A DNA stretch of 64,000 nucleotides from Salinibacterium sp. NK8237. GTDB taxonomy: Bacteria > Actinomycetota > Actinomycetes > Actinomycetales > Microbacteriaceae. The position numbers and the translations under genes were made by a program. The stretch is taken from NCBI RefSeq assembly GCF_015864955.1, contig NZ_JADYWE010000002.1, forward strand, positions 252,326-316,325. Reading direction: 5' to 3'. Below the pieces are notes generated by a model, which made no database searches, was not told the origin of the DNA, and worked only from the letters and a program-made list of their open reading frames with translations. Shown here in pieces: positions 17,308-25,347 of the stretch (positions are counted from its first letter, which is position 1; each line of letters begins with the position of its first letter).

Positions 17308-18186
17308 ATGGGGAGAGTTCCGTTTTTAACGGCCTTTGTCACAATTGTGATTGTTGGAGTAGTACCGTTCGTCGGGGGAGGCGGACCAGGGCTCACCGAG
17401 AGCGCAACAGCTAATGCTGCTGCTCGTTCGCCGCTGTTCGCATCGACGGCTACGGCTCCGATCGAAGAGTCGGTCGACGTTGTTGCCATTGCCAGCCTCG
17501 AGCGCGTTACTGAAGACTCGTTGGCTGCAGCGATCACGGCTGAAGCCAAGTCGTTGACCACAGACTCTGAGCATCTTGCTCAGAAGGTCGTGCCGGAGCC
17601 AGTTGTGGTCGTAACGCAGAGCACGAACGCCACAGGGTACACAAGCAGCGGCAGCACGTACTTTGCCCAAAACGGCTCAACCTCTGCCTCGGCGGGCCAA
17701 GCATGCCCTACCGCGGTCGGCGGTAGCGTTTCTGGTGCACCAAGCCGCACCTCTTCACAGGGCGTAGCGGGCACCACATCGGGCGATCTCTCATCCTTCG
17801 CCTACGCCTACAACGCGATGCGTGTTGCTAACTGCTTGCAGCCCATCGCACTGTCGAACTTCTACTACGACTCCTGCATGGAAGAGCGCCTGTTCTGGAT
17901 GGCAGAATCACCGAGCTCGAACCCGCTCGATGGGTGGGGCCACAACGGCACCACTCGCTCTGACGGTGTCGCCGCTCGTGGTTGCGACGGAAACCTCGCC
18001 GGAGGCACCGGCAACTCTGGCGCAACCGTGGCATCCAAGTGGTGGTATTCGGCCGCACACCAAGCATCGCTCTACCGCCCAGGCACCAGCACCAGCGGCG
18101 TCTGCATCGCTTTCGCGATGACTCACGGTGGAGTCGATGAGCCTTACAGTTTTACCCGCGCAGCAGCACGATGGACGTACTGCTAG
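17308..18186 (+). CDS. Secreted CAP/SCP-like protein
   Basis: A 292-residue exported protein. ATG 17308 gives a classic signal peptide (MGRVPFLTAFVTIVIVGVVP) and has GGGGGA about 9 nt upstream; the longer TTG 17221 start would bury the signal. After an Ala/Ser/Thr-rich linker, residues from about 160 resemble the CAP (SCP/PR-1) fold: YAYNAMRVANCLQPIALSN, then GWGHNGTT, GNLAGGTGNS, and WWYSAAHQASLYRP. The two conserved His are present, but the GENIA glutamate is replaced (GNLAG). Several Cys suggest disulfides outside the cell. CAP proteins bind lipids or act in host interaction or competition; no role can be assigned here. Confidence 0.65.
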   Translation: MGRVPFLTAFVTIVIVGVVPFVGGGGPGLTESATANAAARSPLFASTATAPIEESVDVVAIASLERVTEDSLAAAITAEAKSLTTDSEHLAQKVVPEPVVVVTQSTNATGYTSSGSTYFAQNGSTSASAGQACPTAVGGSVSGAPSRTSSQGVAGTTSGDLSSFAYAYNAMRVANCLQPIALSNFYYDSCMEERLFWMAESPSSNPLDGWGHNGTTRSDGVAARGCDGNLAGGTGNSGATVASKWWYSAAHQASLYRPGTSTSGVCIAFAMTHGGVDEPYSFTRAAARWTYC

Positions 18187-18219
18187 GCCCACTCGAAGCG
18201 CTGAGTCACGACATCCGGG

Positions 18220-18225
18220 TACGAT
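18220..18225 (+). promoter_or_regulatory. Probable -10 box of the PBP4-like gene
   Basis: TACGAT ends 6 nt before GTG 18232, fitting the leaderless pattern of this window. Confidence 0.4.
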
Positions 18226-18231
18226 AACCGA

Positions 18232-19656
18232 GTGACTGATTCAGCCAGTAGTGAGCCGAAAGCGCCGGGAGGAATACGCGCGTTTATAACTGAGCACCCC
18301 ACCGCATCCACGGTGACGGTTGCAGTGGTTGTATTCGTACTACTCGCAGTAGTAGCCGTATTCGCCGGAATTTCGGTTGGCTCCGCTAACTCGGCAGTTG
18401 ATGTCACCCCAGACGAAGTCACTGTTGAGCAGCGGAGCCAACCGGATGCTACACCCGAAGCGGTTGCCGTGCGCACGTGTTCGGTAGATTCGCTTGCCAC
18501 TGTTTCGGCGTTCCCCTCGCTCGTTGGTGTGGTGACGGATGCGTCCAGCGGTGAGGTTCTCTGGGATCGCGATGCAGATACTGCCGCTAGCCCCGCGCAC
18601 ATCGTCACAGCGTTGACCGGCGCGGCGGCCCTGCAGGCTCTTGGCGCAGACACCCGCATTAGTACGACCGTCGTCGACGGTTCGTCACCTGGTGTGATTG
18701 TGCTGGTGGGCGGCGGTGATCCGACGCTCGCTACGACGAATGCGTCGTTCTACCGTGATGCGCCCCAGATCTCAGATCTGGCCTCAGAAGCGATGGCGCG
18801 CTATGAAGAACTTCATCCCGGTGTGCCCATCACTGAGATCGTGCTCGACTCCACACTGTGGAACACGAGCGATGCGTGGGATTCGAATTGGCCTGAGCGG
18901 GAGCGCACGGGTGGCTACCATTCGTATGTCCCTGCGCTCATGATCAATGGTGACCGAGCTGATCCAACTATCGCCATCAGTCCTCGCGGTACTACCCCGG
19001 TGCAGTCGGCCGGAGAAGCCTTTGCGCAGGCTGCTGGATTGCCCGGCGTCACGTTCTCCGCCGGTGCAGCCGTTGGCGACACGGTGCTTGCTGAAGTGAA
19101 ATCGCAACCGGTGAGCGTGCTCGTGGAACAGATGCTGATCAGCGGCGATGACTCCTTGGCGGAATCACTGGCTCGGCTCGTCTCCAAGGAGCAGGGGCTC
19201 AGCGGCGCTGCGAGCACTCTGAACCAGGCCTTTCAAAGCGTGTTGGCGGATGCCGGGCTTGCCGATACTGGCGGCATCACCATCACCGATGGTTCAGGCT
19301 TGAGCCCCGTCAACCAAATCTCACCGCTAACTGTTGCGCAATTCATGGCGCTGGGCGCCGCGGGTGACGGCGCGATCGGTACAGCGTTCTCGATGCTTCC
19401 GGTCGGGGGCGAAAGCGGCGACCTTTATAACCGGTTTGAGGGGGATGCCGCTGCGGCATCCGGTCATGTTGTAGCCAAGTCGGGCTGGACAAACCAAGAG
19501 CACTCGCTAGCAGGAATTGTGAATGCCAAGGACGGCACCGAGTTGGCGTTTGCGTTCTATGCGATCGGCGACGGTATCTCCACTGATGCGCGCACGGCGC
19601 TCGATAACCTTGTCGCTGGCGTCTACGCCTGCGGAAGCAATCTTTCTGACTACTAA
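18232..19656 (+). CDS. PBP4-type (peptidase S13) D-Ala-D-Ala carboxypeptidase-like protein, catalytic motifs degenerate
   Basis: A 474-residue protein with an N-terminal membrane anchor (about residues 28-50) and an extracellular S13/PBP4 fold. Family landmarks are clear: VLVGGGDPTL, TEIVLDSTLW, GYHSYVPALMINGDRADP and DGSGLSPVNQISP. The serine motif SxxK is S120-P-A-H123, so the lysine is lost. The SxN motif of the family (usually SDN..AE) reads G305-D-D in ISGDDSLAESLARL. KTG is conserved as K416-S-G. Two of three active-site motifs are therefore damaged, suggesting a non-catalytic peptidoglycan- or protein-binding role. It is the kind of gene normally called dacB; activity should not be assumed. 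Confidence 0.85.
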   Translation: MTDSASSEPKAPGGIRAFITEHPTASTVTVAVVVFVLLAVVAVFAGISVGSANSAVDVTPDEVTVEQRSQPDATPEAVAVRTCSVDSLATVSAFPSLVGVVTDASSGEVLWDRDADTAASPAHIVTALTGAAALQALGADTRISTTVVDGSSPGVIVLVGGGDPTLATTNASFYRDAPQISDLASEAMARYEELHPGVPITEIVLDSTLWNTSDAWDSNWPERERTGGYHSYVPALMINGDRADPTIAISPRGTTPVQSAGEAFAQAAGLPGVTFSAGAAVGDTVLAEVKSQPVSVLVEQMLISGDDSLAESLARLVSKEQGLSGAASTLNQAFQSVLADAGLADTGGITITDGSGLSPVNQISPLTVAQFMALGAAGDGAIGTAFSMLPVGGESGDLYNRFEGDAAAASGHVVAKSGWTNQEHSLAGIVNAKDGTELAFAFYAIGDGISTDARTALDNLVAGVYACGSNLSDY

Positions 19657-19693
19657 AGCCTGCGGCTGAGGGTCGCGTGATGCCGTGGCGACT

Positions 19694-19699
19694 TAGACT
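19694..19699 (+). promoter_or_regulatory. Probable -10 box of leaderless pncA
   Basis: TAGACT ends 6 nt before GTG 19706; same hexamer and spacing as holB. Confidence 0.45.
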
Positions 19700-19705
19700 G
19701 GCATC

Positions 19706-20290
19706 GTGGTTGCTGCACTCTTCATCATCGATGTCCAGAACGATTTCACCGAAGGTGGCGCTTTAGGCGTCGATGGCGGTGCCGCGGTTGCGGCCGGAAT
19801 CACCGACTATCTGCGGGCGAATCCTGACCGCTATGACGTCGTGATCGCTTCCCGTGACTGGCACGATGCTGACAACGACAACGGTGGCCACTTTGCTTCG
19901 GATGCCGAACCAAACTTTGTGGACACTTGGCCGGTTCACTGTGTTGCTGGCACTCCCGGCGCGGAGTACCACCCCGCTCTCGACACGTCTCTCGTGGGGA
20001 TTCACGTGCGTAAGGGGCAGGGTGTTCCGGCGTACTCAATTTTTGAGGGCACGACCGACGACGACGAAACGGTGCCAGCCTTGCTGGAACGTCTCAGCGT
20101 CGACACGATCGATGTGGTCGGCATCGCGACCGATTACTGCGTGCTTGCTTCAGCGTTGGATGCTGCGGGCAGTGGCCGTGACGTCTCGGTGCTGACAGGG
20201 CTGGTTGCCGGTGTCGCGCCCGAGTCGAGCGCTGCGGCTCTCGCCACAATGGCGGAGTCGGGCATTTCTCTCGTCTCTCGCGAAGGCTGA
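19706..20290 (+). CDS. pncA: Nicotinamidase (isochorismatase superfamily)
   Basis: A 194-residue amidase converting nicotinamide to nicotinate in NAD salvage. The catalytic Asp is in IDVQNDF, the Lys in VRKGQG, and the Cys in GIATDYCVLAS. The metal-site residues are visible in SRDWHDADNDNGGHF. Length and motif order match PncA; other isochorismatase-like amidases are possible but less likely. It begins a small same-strand group with the next membrane protein (3-bp gap) and the SpoU methyltransferase. Confidence 0.93.
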   Translation: MVAALFIIDVQNDFTEGGALGVDGGAAVAAGITDYLRANPDRYDVVIASRDWHDADNDNGGHFASDAEPNFVDTWPVHCVAGTPGAEYHPALDTSLVGIHVRKGQGVPAYSIFEGTTDDDETVPALLERLSVDTIDVVGIATDYCVLASALDAAGSGRDVSVLTGLVAGVAPESSAAALATMAESGISLVSREG

Positions 20291-20293
20291 CGC

Positions 20294-20848
20294 GTGGCTT
20301 CCGACATGAATGAGCCAGAGCTGAACCTCCCGGGCTTCATCGCGGAATCAGAAGTGTTGCCGCCGAGCAAAGGTTTGGGCTGGCGACTGCTGGCACTGTT
20401 GGTGGGGTTGGGACTGCTGCTTGGCATCGCTTTCGTGGGCGGCACTGCCGTGTTTACGTCGCTCTGGCCAACAAGCGAATCGCTGTGCGATTCCTCGGCA
20501 GGCACCTGTAGCGATGTTTCCGCAGAGCAGATCGCAGAGTTCTCGCTCATCGATCTTCCCGACGGGGTCGAGGTCGAGAGCGTTCAGTTCGCGACGGTCG
20601 AGGATGCGTTCGGGCTGCTGTACGCCACTGTCGTGCTGCCGGAGGGTGCGGCGGATCCGCTGCGCACCGGAAACTACCGCGCTGCCCCGACACTGGCCTG
20701 GGCATCCGAAGTGGATGCACTTGGGCTCGACAACGTACAGCTGTATGAGGGCAGTGAATCGACCACTGGATCTGGCTTTGAAGCAGCGAGTGGGCAGCGT
20801 GCCGATGGGCGAACCGTGATTCTCATTCGCGTGAGCCGGGCTATCTAG
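20294..20848 (+). CDS. Hypothetical single-pass membrane protein
   Basis: I do not recognise this 184-residue protein. About 28 cytoplasmic residues precede one hydrophobic helix (LLALLVGLGLLLGIAFVGGTA, residues about 33-55). A ~125-residue extracytoplasmic part follows, with two cysteines (LCDSSAGTC) that could form a disulfide. GTG 20294 follows pncA by 3 bp; ATG 20306 is an alternative. It overlaps nothing but is followed by the methyltransferase start after 1 bp, so the three genes probably share a message. Confidence 0.7.
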   Translation: MASDMNEPELNLPGFIAESEVLPPSKGLGWRLLALLVGLGLLLGIAFVGGTAVFTSLWPTSESLCDSSAGTCSDVSAEQIAEFSLIDLPDGVEVESVQFATVEDAFGLLYATVVLPEGAADPLRTGNYRAAPTLAWASEVDALGLDNVQLYEGSESTTGSGFEAASGQRADGRTVILIRVSRAI

Positions 20849-20849
20849 C

Positions 20850-21650
20850 GTGCCGGTCATCCCTGTCTCCGAGCTCAGCGATCCGCGCCTCGCAGACTAT
20901 TCTCACCAGACCGATGTGGCGCTGCGCAAAGCTCAAGGCACTGAACACGGCCTCTATCTCGCCGAATCGACGCTCGTGTTGCAGCGGGCGCTGCGCTCGG
21001 GTCATCGCGTGCGCTCGGTGCTCGCGCTTGGAACCTCGGTTGACGAAATCGTCGAGCTTGTGGGCGACGACGTTCCCATCTTCACCGGCGACGGGTCTCT
21101 GCTCGCGGACCTCACCGGCTACGTGCTGCACCGCGGCGTCATCGCGTCGATGCACCGCCCGCCACTGCCGACGCCCGAAGCCCTGTTGGCGGATGCCCGT
21201 CGTATCGTCATCCTCGAAAACGTCGTTGACCCCACCAACGTCGGCGCCATCTTCCGCTCGGTCGCCGGCATCGGGGCGGACGCCGTGCTCGTCACCGAGC
21301 AGTGCTCCGACCCGTTCTACCGCCGCGCGATCCGAGTATCGATGGGAACCGTGCTGCAAGTGCCGTGGACTCGCATCGGCAACTGGACAGACACTCGTGA
21401 ACTGCTCACGGCATCCGGCTTTCAGATCGCGGCGCTAGCCCTCGAGGATGGTGCGGTGTCGCTGCGCGATTATGCGGCGGATGCTCCCGAGAAGGTTGCG
21501 CTCGTGCTCGGCACTGAGGGCCACGGTCTCACCCGCGAGGCAATCGACGCTGCCGATTCGATCGTGCAGATTCCGATGCGTCACGGCATCGACTCGCTCA
21601 ACGTTGCGGCGACCGCGGCGGTCGCGATGTTCGCGCTCGCGGTCGAGTAG
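20850..21650 (+). CDS. SpoU/TrmH-family RNA 2'-O-methyltransferase
   Basis: A 266-residue SPOUT-class methyltransferase acting on rRNA or tRNA ribose. The N-terminal substrate-binding part includes GLYLAESTLVLQRAL. The three SpoU motifs follow: VVDPTNVGAIFRSVAG, LVLGTEGHGLTREA and IPMRHGIDSLNVAATAAVAMF. These motifs build the trefoil knot that binds S-adenosylmethionine. The exact target nucleotide cannot be read from sequence. GTG start 1 bp after the previous stop. Confidence 0.93.
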   Translation: MPVIPVSELSDPRLADYSHQTDVALRKAQGTEHGLYLAESTLVLQRALRSGHRVRSVLALGTSVDEIVELVGDDVPIFTGDGSLLADLTGYVLHRGVIASMHRPPLPTPEALLADARRIVILENVVDPTNVGAIFRSVAGIGADAVLVTEQCSDPFYRRAIRVSMGTVLQVPWTRIGNWTDTRELLTASGFQIAALALEDGAVSLRDYAADAPEKVALVLGTEGHGLTREAIDAADSIVQIPMRHGIDSLNVAATAAVAMFALAVE

Positions 21651-21659
21651 CGGCAGCGG

Positions 21660-21731
21660 CAGCAGAAGGGAAACACCGGCCGCACGGAGCCGCAGCAGAA
21701 GGGAAACACCGGCCGCACGGAGCCGCAGCAG
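21660..21731. repeat. Two-and-a-bit copies of a 33-bp tandem repeat
   Basis: Two perfect 33-bp copies lie at 21660-21692 and 21693-21725, followed by 6 bp of a third. The unit begins CAGCAGAAGGGAAACACC and ends CGCACGGAGCCG. It lies in the 152-bp gap between convergent genes (methyltransferase and ABC exporter), with further GC-rich sequence to 21802. No gene is supported there. Confidence 0.9.
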
Positions 21732-21802
21732 TCGCGTGCCTCCACAGCTCAGCAGGCCGCGCGCGCACGGGCGCGCTGCCGAGGCAGCGCACCCGCGAGC
21801 CG

Positions 21803-23674
21803 CTAGACGAGCAGCTGGTGCTTGGCGAGGTCCTTGTAGAGCGGGGTCGACTTCACGAGCTCAGAGTGGGTTCCGACGCCCACGACCTTGCCCTTGTCGA
21901 GCACGACGATCTGGTCGGAGTCGACGACGGTCGAGAGACGGTGCGCGATCACGATTAGCGTGCGGTTCTCGGCCACAGCATCGATGGCTTCGCGGAGCAT
22001 TTGCTCGTTGAGGCCGTCCAAGCTGGAGGTCGATTCGTCGAGCAGCAGAATCGGGGGAGCCGCGAGCAGCGTGCGGGCGATTGCGAGACGCTGACGCTCT
22101 CCACCGGAAAGCATCACGCCGTCTTCGCCGACAGCGGCATCCAAACCAGCAGGGTTTCGGTCGAGCACACCCGTGAGGTTTACCGACGCGAGCACCGCGA
22201 TGCATTCCTCGTCGGTTGCGTTGGGGGCGCCGATGAGAAGGTTCTGGCGCAGCGTGCCGGCGAGCACGGGAGCGTCTTGCTCGACGTAACCGATCTGGGC
22301 GCGGAGCGCTTCACGATTGAGAGCGCGAAGGTCATCGCCGCCCAAGCGCAGCACGCCCGCCGTCGGGTCATAGAAGCGTTCGATGAGGGCAAGGATGGTG
22401 CTCTTACCAGCGCCCGAGGGGCCCACGATGGCGGTGCGTTCGCCGCGCTTCACCGTGAAGCTGACGCCGCGCAGCACGGTGAGGTCGATTTCGTCGGCGG
22501 CAGCCTCTGCACCGCCGTGCTTGAGCTCGGCCAGTTCAGTTTCGACCTTTACGAGAACGGAGTCGCGGGGGTACGAGAATTCGACGTTGTCGAACGTGAT
22601 GGCGGCATCCGATTCGATGCTGGCGACAGCAACCACGTCAGCGTCAGATTCGAGCTCGCTGGGCAGTTTGATGATTTCTTGGATGCGGCCGAGCGCACCG
22701 AGTGCCTGGTTGACCGCGGTGACGGCGCCGAAGGCTTGCCCGAGCGGCATGATCATGAGGAACAGGAAGAGGATGAACGCGACAAGGTCGGCGATCTCGA
22801 TGGCGCCACTGGCGACGCGGTAACCACCCACACCGAGCACGACGAGGAACGATACCTGCAGCGCGATTCCGGCAATCGGAACGACGAGTGCTGAGATCTT
22901 GGCGACGCTGATGCCCATCTTCCAGGCGCCGAGAGCATCTTCGTTCACGGCCTCGATTTCACGCTCCGTGGCGTTGGATGCTCGCAGGGTACGCACGGCG
23001 GAGATCGCGCGCTCCACGGCTGCGGCCAAGTCGCCGACCTTGCGCTGAGCGCGCTGGCTGGCCACCCGGATGCGCTTCGAGAGCGTGGTAACCGTGACGA
23101 CGGCGATGGCGATCACGAGCACGGTGAGGCCGAGCAGCACGGGGTCGATGATGAGCATCGCGATGAGTGCACCGATGAAGGTGATCGAGCCACCGATGGC
23201 TTCGACGAGTCCCTGCGTGAGCACAGCGCGCAGCAAGGTCGTGTCGCTGCCGACGCGGGAGACGAGGTCGCCGGTGCGGCGACGATCGAACTCCGAGATG
23301 GGGAGGTTGAGCATCCGGCTCACCAAGCGACGACGGCTGGAGAGCACGACGCCTTCACCGGTGCGCTGCAGAAGGTAGTGCTGGTAGCCGCTGATGAGTC
23401 CTGAGATGACGACGAGGCCGATGAGCAGCCACACGAGAGTGCCGAGCGATTCGTCGGCCTCAACGATCGTAATGACTTGGCTGACGAGCAGCGGCTGGGC
23501 GAGAGAAGCGCCAGCGCCGAGGATGCTCAGGATGATCACGAAGATCATGACCTTGCGGTGCTCGAAGAGGTAAGGGAGCAGCTCGCTGAACTTGGCGCGA
23601 GGGCCGTCGTCGGGGTTGTCGCGGGATCCAGAACGTCCGCGACGAGGTGCAGAGGTGTGTGAAGTCGAGCTCAT
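21803..23674 (-). CDS. ABC exporter, fused permease-ATPase (MDR/lipid type)
   Basis: A 623-residue half-transporter that would work as a homodimer. The ABC type-I exporter membrane domain (six helices, residues about 35-330) starts with VMIFVIILSILGAGASLAQP. The ATPase domain has Walker A GPSGAGKST, signature LSGGERQRLAIARTLL, Walker B ILLLDESTSSLD and H-loop VIAHRLST. ATG 23674 (MSSTSHTSAP) is chosen for the short basic N-terminus; upstream starts would add 23 poor residues. An insertion EL(A/K)HGGAEAAADE sits before the ATPase core. Substrate unknown. It converges with the methyltransferase. Confidence 0.93.
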   Translation of the reverse strand: MSSTSHTSAPRRGRSGSRDNPDDGPRAKFSELLPYLFEHRKVMIFVIILSILGAGASLAQPLLVSQVITIVEADESLGTLVWLLIGLVVISGLISGYQHYLLQRTGEGVVLSSRRRLVSRMLNLPISEFDRRRTGDLVSRVGSDTTLLRAVLTQGLVEAIGGSITFIGALIAMLIIDPVLLGLTVLVIAIAVVTVTTLSKRIRVASQRAQRKVGDLAAAVERAISAVRTLRASNATEREIEAVNEDALGAWKMGISVAKISALVVPIAGIALQVSFLVVLGVGGYRVASGAIEIADLVAFILFLFLMIMPLGQAFGAVTAVNQALGALGRIQEIIKLPSELESDADVVAVASIESDAAITFDNVEFSYPRDSVLVKVETELAELKHGGAEAAADEIDLTVLRGVSFTVKRGERTAIVGPSGAGKSTILALIERFYDPTAGVLRLGGDDLRALNREALRAQIGYVEQDAPVLAGTLRQNLLIGAPNATDEECIAVLASVNLTGVLDRNPAGLDAAVGEDGVMLSGGERQRLAIARTLLAAPPILLLDESTSSLDGLNEQMLREAIDAVAENRTLIVIAHRLSTVVDSDQIVVLDKGKVVGVGTHSELVKSTPLYKDLAKHQLLV

Positions 23675-23919
23675 GAAGTTTCTCGTTGTCCCAAAATGTA
23701 GGGCGGAGGTGCCGCGAGTGTTCAGCGACATCGGCATCAGCAATCAGCCTCTAAAACACTAAGCCTTCTGTCTGGGCGCTGCGTACAACATCCGGTGTAT
23801 CTGTGCGGATGTTGCTACGCCGGTGGGTGGTGAGGGCACGCGTCGTAGGGTGAGTTCGTTGTGCGCGGGTGCGGGGCGGGGCGTGATGCGCGGGCGGTGC
23901 GCAATGCGCGGTTCGCCGG

Positions 23920-24285
23920 TTACGACTGCAGTGTCGCGACGATCCCGAGCGCAGCGAACACCGCACCGACGACGGCGAGCACAAATACGGCAAGCGCCCA
24001 CAAGAACAGTGGGGCTGCGCTGGTTAGGCGGACGCGGTCGGTGGATGCTTGAACCAACGTTGTATGCACGGCGCGGTATCTGCGGTGCCCGACCCAGAAC
24101 AGCACGGCGGTCATGATGAGTCCGAGTGCGGCAACGGCGTAGCTGCCGATGCTGACGGTGTTAAGCAGGAGCCGGGCAGAGACCAGCGCGGCAATGGCAA
24201 ACGACAGCACGGTGCGCTGCCAGGCGAGAGCGGTGCGTTCCGCTTGCAGGCCGGCATCGAAGGGGCGGTCGAAGGCGCGCGTCAC
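23920..24285 (-). CDS. DUF202 membrane protein
   Basis: A 121-residue integral membrane protein with three hydrophobic segments and the DUF202 entry motif LQAERTALAWQRTVLSFAIAALV. DUF202 proteins usually come in pairs and have no firmly established role. Its start overlaps the stop of the preceding gene (4 bp), making a translationally coupled DUF202 pair. The 245 bp between it and the ABC exporter start (23675-23919) holds nothing I can support. Confidence 0.85.
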   Translation of the reverse strand: MTRAFDRPFDAGLQAERTALAWQRTVLSFAIAALVSARLLLNTVSIGSYAVAALGLIMTAVLFWVGHRRYRAVHTTLVQASTDRVRLTSAAPLFLWALAVFVLAVVGAVFAALGIVATLQS

Positions 24286-24662
24286 TGGAGCAGGATACCG
24301 ATCGCGAGCAGCAGCCCGGCGACGACAACGCCGCCACCGATGGGGCCTGCAAGGTTAGGGGAGGGCAGCGGGCGACCGAGACGCAGCGACTGCTCGGCCT
24401 TCATCCAGCCGAACCACGCCTGCATCGGGGCGAGCACGCCCAGCAGAATCAGCAGTACGGATGCTCCCAGTCGGAATCCGGGAGCGATCGGCAACACGAA
24501 TGCCTCCAGCGCGACACCCGCGGCGATCAGCGCGAGGGCGGTGCGGATCCACGCCAAGAACGTGCGCTCGTTCGCCAGACTGAAACGGGCATCCGGCTCA
24601 GTGCCGACGCCGTAGACACGGCGCGGAAAGCGGCGAGGAGGCGGCTGTACTGGTTCGGTCAC
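24282..24662 (-). CDS. YidH/DUF202-family membrane protein
   Basis: A 126-residue membrane protein with the motif ARFSLANERTFLAWIRTALALIAAGVA typical of YidH, followed by two more hydrophobic segments. GTG 24662 overlaps the end of a possible 5-codon leader ORF. It is the first gene of the DUF202 pair; the second half is the next gene downstream. The basic N-terminus (PPPRRFPRRVYG) is cytoplasmic. Confidence 0.87.
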   Translation of the reverse strand: MTEPVQPPPRRFPRRVYGVGTEPDARFSLANERTFLAWIRTALALIAAGVALEAFVLPIAPGFRLGASVLLILLGVLAPMQAWFGWMKAEQSLRLGRPLPSPNLAGPIGGGVVVAGLLLAIGILLQ

Positions 24663-24676
24663 GAGCGATCCTTCAT
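24659..24676 (-). promoter_or_regulatory. Possible 5-codon leaderless leader ORF before the DUF202 pair
   Basis: A TAGGAT box (24684-24689) lies 7 nt before ATG 24676. That frame reads MKDRS and stops in a TGA overlapping the downstream GTG start (GTGA). AAGGAT inside the micro-ORF could serve as ribosome site for the main gene. This looks like a leaderless micro-ORF that couples to the real gene; it may be chance. Confidence 0.3.
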
Positions 24677-24718
24677 GCCCCCGATCCTAGCGGGACGCGC
24701 GAAAGGGGGCGGCTCGAT

Positions 24719-25210
24719 CTATTCGGTCGGCCTCACGAAGTCTTCACGGAAGTCAAAGTCACCGAGAGTTCCATTTACGAGAAACTCGCCATATTCACCG
24801 GCGGGGAGCGAATCAACGACGTCGCCGGATGCGCCCTGCCGGATCTCAAGGATCACGGTGCCGGAGTCGGGTCCACCGCCCACTAGCTCTAGTCCATCAC
24901 CGGGCCGGAATACTCCCGTCATCGCTTGACCTACGATAATGACGACCCCAGGACCGTCCGCATACAGCGTGTACTTGTCGTGCATCTGAAAGGCAACTTC
25001 GCTGCCGGGAGCCGTGCTTTCGATCGGATCGCTCGTGGGAGCCGCCGAAGCTGACGCGCTCGCCTCATCGGGGATGAACGTCGGCGTCGCGGTGGAATCC
25101 GCCTCGGTGGGGCTTCCGGGCGTGCATCCGGAGACCGCAATCGCAAGGCCGAGAATCACCAGAACCCCGAGGGTTCGAGCAGAGTGCGTCATTCGTTGTG
25201 AGTTTCGCAT
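24719..25210 (-). CDS. Small lipoprotein of unknown function
   Basis: A 163-residue lipoprotein with lipobox VSGC (TLGVLVILGLAIAVSGCTPG), an unstructured Ser/Thr/Ala/Pro linker, then a ~90-residue globular part (EVAFQMHDKYTLYADGPGVV, later LVGGGPDSGTVILEIRQGASGDVV) that may be beta-rich. ATG 25210 is supported by a TAGGCT box 6 nt upstream; ATG 25192 is a shorter alternative. I do not recognise the family. It is exported and membrane-anchored on the outer face. Confidence 0.75.
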   Translation of the reverse strand: MRNSQRMTHSARTLGVLVILGLAIAVSGCTPGSPTEADSTATPTFIPDEASASASAAPTSDPIESTAPGSEVAFQMHDKYTLYADGPGVVIIVGQAMTGVFRPGDGLELVGGGPDSGTVILEIRQGASGDVVDSLPAGEYGEFLVNGTLGDFDFREDFVRPTE

Positions 25211-25216
25211 GCCGCC

Positions 25217-25222
25217 AGCCTA
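25217..25222 (-). promoter_or_regulatory. Probable -10 box of the lipoprotein gene
   Basis: TAGGCT on the minus strand ends 6 nt before ATG 25210. Confidence 0.4.
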
Positions 25223-25335
25223 GAGTGGGCTTCCGCAGGCTGGCTAGGTTTTCTGAAAAAGTTTCATCAGGTCACTCGACCGAAAACTATCCGGCATAGG
25301 CGCCCACAAACTACGTATTTTTGCCCGCTAACCTC

Positions 25336-25341
25336 TACGCT
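25336..25341 (+). promoter_or_regulatory. Probable -10 box of the small hydrolase gene
   Basis: TACGCT ends 6 nt before ATG 25348 and decides this start over the upstream TTG. Confidence 0.4.
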
Positions 25342-25347
25342 CGCGGG

